DNA from: Conoideocrella luteorostrata
Taxonomy: Eukaryota > Ascomycota > Sordariomycetes > Hypocreales > Clavicipitaceae
Assembly: GCA_032433595.1 (NCBI GenBank)
Contig: JASWJB010000007.1
Location: forward strand, 124,001-188,000
DNA: 64,000 nt
Direction: 5' to 3'
The notes beneath the pieces were generated by a model. That model had not been told where the DNA came from. It saw only the letters and a list, made by a program, of their open reading frames with translations, and did not search any database. Made by a program: the position numbers and the translations under genes. Below are positions 22,901 through 32,284 of this stretch, piece after piece. Within the stretch, counting starts at the first letter, position 1. Every line of letters begins with the position of its first letter.

Positions 22901-24144
22901 GACTTGCCACCTTTCCAAGTATAGCACAAATTGGATCCTCTTCCAAAGTCAAAAGAGTCAGTATCGTCTCCGTCGCAAGCCAAAAAAGATCAAAAAAAAA
23001 AAAAAGCCACTCAAAGTCTATTCCTCTTTTTTTTTTCCTTCTTCCTCTTCTTCCACCTCAGACACTTCAGCAACCCAGACCAGACTGTCATTATCGCCTT
23101 TCTGTGCACCATGCTGCGTACGAAGTACTCGTACTCCACATTCCACCGCAAACGGTCCTTCCACCAGGATACCCCCTGCGTCTGAGGTGTTGTCGTAAGG
23201 CTGACTCGGCAGTCGCCAACCTTTGAGAGCTTCTCCCAGACAAACATACCACAACGTCGATTTGGCGAGACCTAGCCACGAGGCTGGCTGGCCTGTTGGT
23301 TGCACAGACGCTTGTCTCGTCTCGTTAGTTATACAGCTCATTCAGCATATGATGAACAACAAGGAAGCTTTTTAAGTAGCATAACCAAGTTGTCTAACGT
23401 GTTCGCCCACAATTCGACATGCTAAATGCCATGGTGGACAGGCAGCTTCGGCCGCCCTTGCCTACAATGACACTGCTGGCAAAGCAATTTCCGGACGGCT
23501 ATGGGCTCGAAGCCAACGGCGCAATCACAGGGACACCTAATACCAGAACACAAGCTTTTCACAGTGTCCCGGTAGTACGGCATGGCAATGCGGGTCAGTG
23601 GCTTGCACTGGTGCAGAGTGCGGCTGGAACTTGGCGTCAAACTGGGGCCTCGCAAACGTCTGCGATTGAACGCGACAGACTTACAGGCAATAATGCTAGC
23701 CTGTTCTGTAACTACCAGGCACAGTCTTCCGGGGTAAAGATGCACCGTGTTTACCTTCTTCGTCCTTGCCGCCAACTTACACACAAAAAGACAGCTCCGC
23801 AATAGGAAACCACCAGTATCGGAGGCCCCGGACGCTCGTGGCTTTACGTCTAATACGTGAAAATACGCGAAAATACCCACAAAGCGCTGAATCGTGAAGC
23901 TAAGTATTTGTAGATACCTTGCTTCCTGCTCCGTAGACCGTTTCAGCATAGGAGAGAGGTACCAGTCCAGGTCGTCCGCGTGTGGAAATACATATCGACA
24001 AACACGCTGAACACTAGTCAATGTCTGCGGTTGCTGTCCGCCTTGCGGCAAATTACTCTTTTCCTCTTGATGCCCGGGCCCCTGATGAGGCTAAATTGGC
24101 AAGCCATGGAGGCAATAGCGTTACTCGTTCCTGGCTTTTGCCCC
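19966..24144. other. Intergenic, 4.2 kb
   Basis: No gene supported. Contains TACTCCGTA motifs at 21501-21509 and 22611-22619, a degenerate tandem of GTTACTxGG-like units at about 22600-22649, and homopolymer runs (A at 22992-23005, T at about 23029-23037). Short palindromes around AGATCT lie at about 20855-20895. Confidence 0.55.
22600..22649. repeat. Degenerate GTTACT-type short tandem
   Basis: Successive units read GTTACTCG, GTTACTCCG, AGTTACTTG, GTTACCTG and GTTGCTTG over about 50 bases, ending at the palindrome GGAGTACTCC. One unit carries the TACTCCGTA motif found elsewhere in the window. Confidence 0.55.
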
Positions 24145-24153
24145 TATATAAAG
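24145..24153 (+). promoter_or_regulatory. TATA box of the small GPI-type secreted gene
   Basis: TATATAAAG lies 155 bases before the ATG at 24300. A C/T-rich tract (CATTCCCTCAATCTCGGTC) follows, typical of fungal transcription start regions. Confidence 0.5.
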
Positions 24154-24299
24154 AAGCTTGCCAACCCTCTGAGCATGAACGTCTTTGTGCCAGTAACCCA
24201 ATTGTCCTTGTAATTTCATTCCCTCAATCTCGGTCGACTATCTGTTCTATACCCAAACATACAAGCTTAATATCTTACAAAAAAAAACCCTCCACCACC

Positions 24300-24767
24300 A
24301 TGCAGACCAAGATCGTCCTCGCTGCCCTCGCCGGCACTGCCTTGGCCTCCAACGTCCAGAACCTTCAAGCCCGCCAGACCGCGGACGCCTGTCTCAGCAT
24401 CGTCCAGACCATCCCTACTCCTCCACCGGCCGTCCAGTCCGCCCTTGTCCAAAATGCCCACACGAACCTCTGCTCCTTCTCCGTCCCTAGCAGCCTGAGC
24501 AAGGACTGGGCCAGCTACACCTCCGCCCAGTCGTCGTGGTACAAGGCGAACCAGAACGAGCTCACCAAGTGCTCCATGTTCAGCCAGTACAAGACCAAGG
24601 TTCCCCTTGACTGCAAGGCCGGCGACAGCGCCACCAAGACCTCTGACTCTGGAGCGAGCAACACGAGCGGCGGAGCTGGAGCTGCCAAGACGAACGGTGC
24701 TGCTCGTGAGGGTGGCATGGCCGCTGCGGCTGTTGCTGCTGCTGGATTTGCTCTTGCTGCTCTGTAA
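24300..24767 (+). CDS. Small 4-Cys secreted protein with GPI-type tail
   Basis: A 155-residue protein starting at 24300, in the strong context CCACCACCATG. An upstream in-frame ATG at 24021 is rejected: it would bury the signal peptide and lies before the TATA box. Residues 1-17 (MQTKIVLAALAGTALAS) are a signal peptide, followed by QARQ, a Kex2-like site. The mature domain has four cysteines (DAC, NLC, TKC, LDC) and YTSAQSSWYKANQNE. A Ser/Thr/Gly/Ala-rich linker leads to a hydrophobic C-terminal tail (GMAAAAVAAAGFALAAL), as in GPI-anchored fungal wall proteins. The role is unknown; a wall protein or a surface effector is possible. Similar four-Cys GPI proteins are widespread and poorly characterised in ascomycetes. 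Confidence 0.78.
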   Translation: MQTKIVLAALAGTALASNVQNLQARQTADACLSIVQTIPTPPPAVQSALVQNAHTNLCSFSVPSSLSKDWASYTSAQSSWYKANQNELTKCSMFSQYKTKVPLDCKAGDSATKTSDSGASNTSGGAGAAKTNGAAREGGMAAAAVAAAGFALAAL

Positions 24768-25428
24768 GGTACCTAATTGGTTCAGGCGCTCGCCAATTGT
24801 ATTCATACGCGACTACGGTGCGACAGATGAGGACCATCTAGTACAAAATGGCAGGAAAATGGTGGCAAATGATTGCTACCTGGGTTCATATATTGTTCAT
24901 ATATTATCTTTTTGCCCGCTATTGCCCTTGGCTTTGATGGATTGGACATGAATACTCTGTTATATATAATTAACAATTAATTTTACTCTTGAAAAAAATC
25001 TATTGTTGTGGATTTGCCCAGAACGCGACATGAGTCTGAAGGTGATCAATTCAGGGGGTGGATAATTACCATCGTATTTCGTATTCCGCATTCAGTCCTC
25101 AATATCGCGCTCCCTAATTAATTTTAAAATTAGTTGATGGGTCAAGTAGCCTGGATGGATGCCAACGAGCTTGAGTAGTATCGCGTTGAGCAGTAACGGG
25201 GTCAATTGGGCTACAAAATTGAGGCTTTGGTCTGTTCGTGAGACACATCTTCCTGGAGCCGCGGCCGCGATCAAAAGTGTTGACACGCCAGTACATGTAG
25301 ATTGGATCCATATCTGTGCACCAATGACGTATGTAGACTGAACTGGTACAATATCTGGATGAACAAAAGTATCGTCAAGTTTGAAATCATTTGCGCCGTG
25401 AACCATGCATTCTTGACCTCTACAGCGA
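24768..25428. other. Intergenic, 661 bp
   Basis: Convergent spacer between the GPI-type gene (+) and the SDR (-). AT-rich around 24958-25010. No feature called. Confidence 0.5.
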
Positions 25429-26712
25429 TTAGCTTGCCTTAACGGCCCTGTTCTTGTTCTTCTTCTTCCCTCCGTTTTGTTTCTGTTTCTCTTGTTCCTG
25501 CGCCTTCTGTTTCCCCTTCTTGATCGTCTGGACAAGGCCCTCAATCTCATCAATCTTTTCCTGTTCTTGCTTCTTCTCGCTTTCCTTGTCTTTTGCGGCC
25601 TTCTCTAACGCTCTAACTGTCGCAGCTGCCTTCTCTGAGCGCTCGATAAGAGCATCACTCTCTTCCCAAAGCTTCTTGGCAACTTCGTCGTCCTTCACGT
25701 CGCCTCGGGCAAAGTCGACTTCCATACATTCTTTGATCAGTCTCCCGCCATGGCCAACAGCAAGGCCAGATTCCATCGCTGCGTGCAGGATAGACTGCGC
25801 GCCTCTGAACGGAGACTTGAGGAGGAGCCATGGAAAGAAGTACCCCATGACATAAATTGCCAGACCAATAAGAGATCCTCTGGTAAGCCAGCGTCGTGTT
25901 CCCGGCGTGCGACTTAAGCCAGGATCGACGAAAATGACCTTTGCGTGCATCGGAAGCCCATCAGGTCGCTTGTAGGTGTCGAGGTGTTTCTGCAGTGCTT
26001 GACCAAACACCATAAGCGCAAGCTTACTTCGGGCGTACGCCGTCGAGGGTGACCAATTTGTATCGCCTATAGCTTCTTTCAGCGAAGGTGACCCAATATA
26101 TGATGAGCAAGTCGCCATGATAATGCGCACGTCCCGATCGAATGGTTGGGCCTTGATCGCCGGGCTTAGAATCCCCAACAGGTGGAAGTTGGCCAAGAAG
26201 TTGACCATCCACGTCTCTTCAATTCCTTCTTCGGTTTCCTTTCTCTTACTGCCCGGTGGTGCCATCGTTGCCGCACAGAGAACAACCATGTCCAGCCTGC
26301 GAGGCGGCGCATTGTCAATCCACTTGGTCGCAAATTTCCTGATGCTGTGCAAGCTCGACAGGTCAACTTGCTCAGCATAGATGAGCTGATTGTTTGTTCG
26401 GTCGCGCAAGTCTTGTATATACTCGACGAGGAAAGGATCCGACGGCGGCGTCTGCGTCAAAAGCACGAGCTGCGCGCCTCGCTCTGCCATTTCTTGTGCC
26501 GCCATGGCACCTATCCCTGACGTGCCGCCCGTCATCATGACTACTTTGCCATGCAGCTTCGTTTCAGCCGCATTGACGGCCCCAGATGTCCATTTCTTCA
26601 GAAAGTATAGCACCGTCAGGGTTGTCGAGATGGCTAAAGTCGTGTATGCGTTGTCTCGCAGCCAGTCCGGAGGGCCGTGGCTCACGACGTACATTATGAA
26701 CGGGATGGGCAT
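25429..26712 (-). CDS. Membrane short-chain dehydrogenase, Env9-like
   Basis: A 427-residue protein, no intron. A membrane-anchoring segment lies at about 22-38 (AYTTLAISTTLTVLYFL). The NAD(P)-binding motif TGGTSGIG is at 61-68, the NNAG-equivalent is LCAATM, the catalytic Ser lies in TCSSYIG near 192, and the YxxxK pair is YARSK at 206-210. A second hydrophobic stretch (LIGLAIYVMGYFFPWLLL) falls near 270. The C-terminal 80 residues are a charged coiled-coil (KESEKKQEQEKIDEIEG) with a Lys-rich end. This layout matches the fungal relatives of yeast Env9, an SDR of lipid droplets, and of WWOX/retinol-dehydrogenase-type enzymes. It probably oxidises or reduces a lipid alcohol or ketone at the lipid droplet or ER. 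Substrate unknown. Confidence 0.88.
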   Translation of the reverse strand: MPIPFIMYVVSHGPPDWLRDNAYTTLAISTTLTVLYFLKKWTSGAVNAAETKLHGKVVMMTGGTSGIGAMAAQEMAERGAQLVLLTQTPPSDPFLVEYIQDLRDRTNNQLIYAEQVDLSSLHSIRKFATKWIDNAPPRRLDMVVLCAATMAPPGSKRKETEEGIEETWMVNFLANFHLLGILSPAIKAQPFDRDVRIIMATCSSYIGSPSLKEAIGDTNWSPSTAYARSKLALMVFGQALQKHLDTYKRPDGLPMHAKVIFVDPGLSRTPGTRRWLTRGSLIGLAIYVMGYFFPWLLLKSPFRGAQSILHAAMESGLAVGHGGRLIKECMEVDFARGDVKDDEVAKKLWEESDALIERSEKAAATVRALEKAAKDKESEKKQEQEKIDEIEGLVQTIKKGKQKAQEQEKQKQNGGKKKNKNRAVKAS

Positions 26713-27120
26713 TTCGAAGAGCGGCTCGAGCCAGCCGAGTAGAGAATGGGATCGCAGTTATTATGGTTGGAGATTTCGGTGCCATTGACGGAGTTGCGCA
26801 GGATATTCGGCTGGGACGGGATACGTAAATAGGAACAGGTCGAGAGAGGAATGGGCATGCATGCAAGAATATTGAGATCAGACCAACTGGATTGAGGTCT
26901 CTGGAGGTGTTGCTGTCCTTCAATCTTCGACGCCCCACATTTGACAGCATCAAGGGGCACGGTCCAAACCCCCACCAGACAACTTCATTAATCAATCTAC
27001 ATGGCTTTGCTGTTGACATGAAATTATATTAACTTGCATACTACGGAGTAACGGACTACATAATGCTCAAATTGAGCGAAATTTGGCCCCACGGTCTGCT
27101 CTTGATGGCATTTTAAATGC
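26713..27120. other. Intergenic, 408 bp
   Basis: Between two minus-strand genes: the 3' flank of the DUF2235 gene and the promoter of the SDR. A TACGGAGTA motif is at 27042-27050. Confidence 0.5.
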
Positions 27121-29295
27121 TCAGTGGCCCACACCATTTGTTCCATTCGACCGGCCGACTCCGTTGGCTGCATCCCCGTTCGTCTCCTTGGGCTTCCTCG
27201 ACCAAACCTCACCAATGGGATCTCCAGGCTCAGCAACACATACCCATTCGCCAATTCCATCCTCCTTTTTGGCCCTTCTGACACCTCGCCCGCCACCTCC
27301 AATAATCAGGTTCCCCGGCCTATACGTTTCATCCACTTTCATCCTGCGAATCACGCTACCATGAATACGCACATTATCTGGGATATCTCGCGTTTCGCCA
27401 CACGGTAAGGGCCATCGAATCGGCTTCCAGGATCCATTAGGCTGCAGGTCCATTCGCCGGAAGGGCAAATACTCCATGAACTTCCACGCCGTGACGGCCA
27501 TGCCTCCCAAGCCACCGCCATATTCGAGGGAATCATGTATACGGGATGTATGAGCCTTGTGCATCATTTCGTGGAACGGCGATCGTGGACCAGAGTCCTG
27601 TGAAGAATCCACACCAGCAAACTCTTTACTATCAAGTTCTGGGCTCGACTGTTCGTTCTGCTGGCCTTGCTGAATATGGCCTGCTTCATCCTGCACTTGA
27701 ATAGCCGGTCTGTTCGCTCGATCTGGTTTAGGTCCCCCTCGTGCGGACAGCCTGATTTGGTTCTCAAACACATCTTGGCATCCCATTCCCGTCACGTTGT
27801 CTAGGTCAAACGAAAGTCCACCTTTAATGGCTTCCCGGACCATCCAGGCCAGGGGAACGTGGCTCGCGCTCCTCCGATCATCCAAGGCTTCCCAGCCACC
27901 GCCAATGTCTCCGTGGCCTCCAGAAAACCAGACCTCATCAACGTCTTGATCCTCGTTCTTCCAATCCTCGTAGTCCATCTCCCATTGAGATGAATCAGAA
28001 CACGACATGTTGTCTGTATCCATGAGGGCTCCTCGTGCTGTTCGCTGGCGTGACCTGGATCGGGGTCGATACGGCGCAAAGTCCTTGCCGGAAGACACCG
28101 CACCACGCCGACCTCTACCCATGTCCCCCGGGGAGAGAAACTTGGCACTCTGTGTCCCTTTCTCATTGATGAGCCCTGCACCACGGTCCGGAGCCTCTTG
28201 GTGGTCCATACTCCGTCGCACGCGGTCAATCATTTCTCCCATGTGGTGATGATACTTGTGGGAGTGGTGCTCATGCTTTGGAGCTTTCTGATACATCAAG
28301 TCCTGGCGGAATTTCGCACGGCGCTCATCGATGCTGACGGCATGGCGAATCACCTTGGCGCTTGAACGAGCAGTGTAGGGGAATTTGCTTCGCTGCATCC
28401 ATGCTGTCTCAAATCGTGGGACAGAGTTCACTGTATCAAACAATCCCAGAAATCGGATCCTCCCGACCGGTCTCGAGAATGTTTCCCGAAAACCCTTCAT
28501 GTAGTCGTACATTCTTCGCGTTTCCTTATCCTCCTCGGTTTCTTCTTCGCCATCATCATCATCACTGGAAGCGGGCTTCCGACTCTGCCACTGCGCAAAG
28601 GCCTTCCAGGCAAATTTGACCATTTCTTCATTTCCGTGGCACAAAAGACCAATGTAGTCAAGCATTTCGGCGAGAAAGCGCGCAATATAGGCACCACGAC
28701 TGAACCCAAACATGTAAATCTCGTCACCCGACTGGTAGAATCGCATCAAGAACCGATAGCCGCCGACAACGTGTTGATCGAAGGATGAGCCAACGGCGGA
28801 GTCTTTGGCCTTCTGGAACCATGATTTGATGCGTGCACGTAGACCGCTATGCGAGAGAGAATCCGAGATGACGTACGTGCCAATGCCGGCTGCGATATAA
28901 TGAGCTTCAGGGTGTGTTCTCTTTGTATACACGGCAGAAGTTGAAAAGGTGGAAAGGATGAGCCAAAAAAAAAAAAAAAACTCACGTTGGTAATAGTGAT
29001 ACTGGTCGCTGGCAGACCGATCCAGCATGCGAAAGATTTTGAGAATATTGCTATCACTGTCGTCTCCATGGAACTTGTTGCCCGTTCCATCAAAACATAA
29101 GATCAATTTTTTAGGCTTTCTCTCCGTTTCTTTCCGGTTGCCTACAGTTGCCGACATGGGGCTTCTGGCTCTGGGACTTCTTCCGCCGCCGGGACTCACA
29201 GGTCTCTGTGAGTGATCCGTGGCAGATGCCTCATCACGCCTATCACCAGCATCGGCGCCGGTCGATAGGCGAGGACCAAGTAGTCCGTCTGTCAT
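27121..29295 (-). CDS. DUF2235 alpha/beta-hydrolase (Tle1-like)
   Basis: Two exons, 29295-28986 and 28889-27121, give 692 residues. The intron (28890-28985, 96 bp) has donor GTGAGT followed at once by a 16-base T run, and acceptor CGCAG. The join reads HYYQ/PGIGTYVISDS, the expected DUF2235 motif. The domain opens with LILCFDGTGN near residue 64. The nucleophile elbow is GFSRGAYIARFLAEML near 163-178. LFDTVNSVP and DEVWFSGGHGDIGGGW complete the family core with candidate acid and His residues. A long polar, Arg/Ser-rich insertion is around 330-400, and the C-terminus is a Gly/Asn-rich tail. Relatives include the bacterial type VI phospholipase effector Tle1; fungal members are uncharacterised lipases or esterases, probably cytosolic. 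Confidence 0.9.
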   Translation of the reverse strand: MTDGLLGPRLSTGADAGDRRDEASATDHSQRPVSPGGGRSPRARSPMSATVGNRKETERKPKKLILCFDGTGNKFHGDDSDSNILKIFRMLDRSASDQYHYYQREFFFFFWLILSTFSTSAVYTKRTHPEAHYIAAGIGTYVISDSLSHSGLRARIKSWFQKAKDSAVGSSFDQHVVGGYRFLMRFYQSGDEIYMFGFSRGAYIARFLAEMLDYIGLLCHGNEEMVKFAWKAFAQWQSRKPASSDDDDGEEETEEDKETRRMYDYMKGFRETFSRPVGRIRFLGLFDTVNSVPRFETAWMQRSKFPYTARSSAKVIRHAVSIDERRAKFRQDLMYQKAPKHEHHSHKYHHHMGEMIDRVRRSMDHQEAPDRGAGLINEKGTQSAKFLSPGDMGRGRRGAVSSGKDFAPYRPRSRSRQRTARGALMDTDNMSCSDSSQWEMDYEDWKNEDQDVDEVWFSGGHGDIGGGWEALDDRRSASHVPLAWMVREAIKGGLSFDLDNVTGMGCQDVFENQIRLSARGGPKPDRANRPAIQVQDEAGHIQQGQQNEQSSPELDSKEFAGVDSSQDSGPRSPFHEMMHKAHTSRIHDSLEYGGGLGGMAVTAWKFMEYLPFRRMDLQPNGSWKPIRWPLPCGETRDIPDNVRIHGSVIRRMKVDETYRPGNLIIGGGGRGVRRAKKEDGIGEWVCVAEPGDPIGEVWSRKPKETNGDAANGVGRSNGTNGVGH
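28890..28985 (-). other. Intron with donor-proximal poly-T
   Basis: A 96-base intron of the DUF2235 gene. Directly after GTGAG comes an unbroken run of 16 T (28965-28980 read as A on the plus strand). Splicing restores the PGIGTY motif; reading through instead gives a run of Phe and loses it. Confidence 0.9.
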
Positions 29296-32072
29296 TCTGT
29301 GCTGGCACTCGGGTTCAAAGGGCGGAGCGCAAGGCGGGTAGGTGAATTGGGCAGCAAGCTACTGGGCACGCACAACACTCGAAGCAGGAGATATAAAGCG
29401 GATTTTCGGTCTGCTTAATAGGCTGTGCACCAAATAGGAGAGGAGAAAAAAAGAAAATAATAAATGAGCTCATTGCTCGTTGTTTCGGTGTTCATATGAA
29501 CTGATCACCCATGACCCATGTTACACTTCCTACCGTAGCAGGACCCTTATGGCGTCTTGATAGGATCCAACTGGCAAGCTACCACCTCGACGGGCAATTT
29601 CAATGCAGTTGACGAAAGTACGACTCCACGTCCAAGGTATCATTGGTAGCGCAAGAGGCTTGCATTTCTTGGCTGAGTATCGAAGATCATTGCCGTCAAG
29701 AATCGTCTTAACAACGAGCCTATCTGTCGGCGTGCGGACTCGCAGCTGGGGAACCAATGGGAGGCTCGTAGACGCGGCATAGGCGGTGGCATCCAATCTC
29801 TAGCTACTAGGATTGGATGGGGAACGGCCCGCAGAGTGATATTGACGTGTCTATTGTAGCAAAGGGCAAGGCGCGGACAATTTACTTGACCCTTCACGGT
29901 TACCAAACTGCCCTGCGATAGGGTCGTGTAATTTGTTCCCCGCACGCTAGGGTTACTCTAAAGTAGTAGCCCGAGTAGTTGATGAATAGAGTATCCATTG
30001 CCATTCACCAAACTCAGCTGCAAATGCATGTCTCACCGAGGGGGGAAAGCTGGCCGTCGATGGCTCGGAGCAATACGACCGGGCAGGCAAAGTCTGTTGG
30101 CTTTCAATACTCTGTACTCCGTACGGGTCACTCCGTAGAGCTGAAAGCAATGTTTTGTACGGAGTACGGGGTGCTCCGTACTAATATACACCGGGATAGA
30201 CACCGGCACGCCGGTACTCACCAGGTCCCCCAACCTAATATAGGCCAAACTCAAATCTTCATCTCAGAGATCTCGCCACCTACGGCACAACGATGTCTCA
30301 GCACCACGTCTTTTGAACCTGAGTGAAAATTGACAACTCCTCCCGTCAAAAACCCAGTTCGCCGGCGACTGAGTGGAGTCTACGGCAATAATCCCCGTTG
30401 TCACATCTCGCCTGCGTCCGGGTTGCATCCACCACACCTTTTCTCCGTCGTCCGTCCTTGCCGCTGAAAAACAACCAGCCAGTCAGTCAGTCAATAGTTA
30501 CTCGTAGTTTTTTCAGCAGATGCAACTTGTTTAGTTGTGCCGGTGGATCCGTTAGTAGCACGGGCCAAAGAGATTGGCTTGTTTGCTTTTTTCTCGTCCG
30601 TTATCCAATTAGTGGTTTTCCCGACCTGCAGCATTTGGCACGAAGAAAACAGGACGGATGGGAGGCTGGGAGTGAAACTGAGAGCGAGTGGTTCAATTGC
30701 GACATGATAGGTGCACTGTTCGCCGAGCGTACTCTACACCACTCCATAACGTTCATCGCTATTTGTTTCGAGTTGACAATTCTGCTTGAATTCACACGAC
30801 ACAGTGGGCGTTTGGGCGGGCGAAGCAGCGGGAAGCAACCGGGCCGTGCCGCTCAATAATGCTCGAACCAACAAACAGGCCTGGTCTGGCCAGGAAGATG
30901 TCGCCTGTGTTGGAGCGTCGTGCGGAGCACCATACGCAGTACGGAGTGATGCATCAATACTAGCTTCCTCCTCCGTTACGGAGCTCTCCATAGCTACCCT
31001 CTCTTCTAATCGCTTCCCAGACCTTCAAATTCCTGCATCCGCTTCTACAGTCATAAGTTGCTTCTTGCATGAAGGGTCGCGCATGTCACATACTAACTAG
31101 TCGACGCGGCGAGATTAATTGGCACGCATGTGGCGGTTAAGCGGAAACTGTTGGACTGCATGTCTTGCTTCAGCCAGTAGAGTCAGTCAAAAGTTGGGGC
31201 CACAAACTCAATCTATACGTAGAGCATGGATACGGAACCTGAACTGTGCGACACACCATAAGATGTCGGGTAGGCAGGCCAACAGGCGTCCATGCGGTGA
31301 CATCAAGCGCATTTTCTGTAGCTCGTCAATGGCATTTAGGCAGCCAAGAGTTGAAAGCTCCGAGCTTAGAGGAAGTGAATATTTCTTTCTTAGTCTATGA
31401 AAGGAACACAGCTGCTTATAATTGGGATATCTCTCTCATCTAACTAATGCCATAAGGCTACCGCCCTGCGTGGCATGCAGTCTCCCCGTGGCGCTCTTGC
31501 CTACAGGCAGATACACCTAGTTATGGGACTCAACCCCAAGATGATTCTGAGAACTGGGCTGCTTGGTCAATTCTAAGCAGTGCGATCCAATGTACTACAA
31601 AACAACATAGACTTGAGATTATTGCCAAAAAGAAGTAGAGGAGGCCAAGGAAGGGCCTGACAAGTGCAGGATACAGGACGAAAATAAACCTTGGCTGCAT
31701 AAGACCGTATTTGAGCAGGAGAGGAAGCATTTTATGGACGGAACAGCTTATTTCTCAGAAGTAGAAAATAGGGAGTTCTTGTATCTTTAGTTGAACGCTG
31801 TATAATTGCCCCAGAGTTGAAACTACTCGTAGCAAGAATACCAATCTGTACTCAACCAGCCCACTAATCGCCTGCCTCTCGAACCTCATGACCACAAGTG
31901 GCTCGTTTTATACGTGGTGCCGTGTCCATCGCAGCAACTCATCAGCTTATTGGTTATAACGCCATGATGGTCGCGTTTTCGGACCAATGTCAGGATGCTT
32001 TCTCTATTCAGTGAGGGTCCGCTCTTGCAGGAGTCGGATTCGAGGTGATGGATAAGGCCGCTGGACGGGGCA
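29296..32072. other. Intergenic, 2.8 kb
   Basis: No gene supported. A dense patch of TACTCCGTA-type motifs lies at 30108-30185, including 11-base inverted copies at 30114-30124 and 30157-30167. Open frames such as 30398-30859 (+) have no recognisable domain. Confidence 0.55.
30114..30167. repeat. Inverted pair of GTACTCCGTAC
   Basis: GTACTCCGTAC at 30114-30124 and its reverse complement GTACGGAGTAC at 30157-30167 are 32 bases apart, with further one-mismatch copies (CACTCCGTAG near 30130, GCTCCGTACT near 30173). Confidence 0.8.
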
Positions 32073-32147
32073 TGCGGGTGAAAAATTACACGACCTCTCG
32101 GTCACTGTGGCTGGGCGGACCAAGGGTCGTGTAATTTTTCACCCGCA
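32073..32147. repeat. Perfect 23-bp inverted repeat (hairpin)
   Basis: Arms 32073-32095 and 32125-32147 are exact reverse complements (they begin TGCGGGTGAAAAATTACACG), with a 29-base loop. The repeat ends 137 bases before the ATG of the NACHT-ankyrin NLR. It may be a fold-back transposon remnant, a structured 5' leader, or a paired protein-binding site. Confidence 0.9.
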
Positions 32148-32284
32148 AGCAATGCCTGACTAAGATCTAAACCCCTCTCCGGAGAACGAGGCTGTCCAAG
32201 ATATCACCGAATCTCGCGAATAATAAATCCACTGTCCGGGGAGATCATTTTGGAACTGTCCATGAGTCTCAATTCTCTGGAATC

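Noticed and set aside
23422..24051. 209-residue minus-strand frame
   Set aside because: No recognised domain, and it overlaps the upstream region of the well-supported GPI-type gene.
24021..24299. Upstream in-frame start for the GPI-type protein
   Set aside because: Would hide the signal peptide and lies before the TATA box at 24145.
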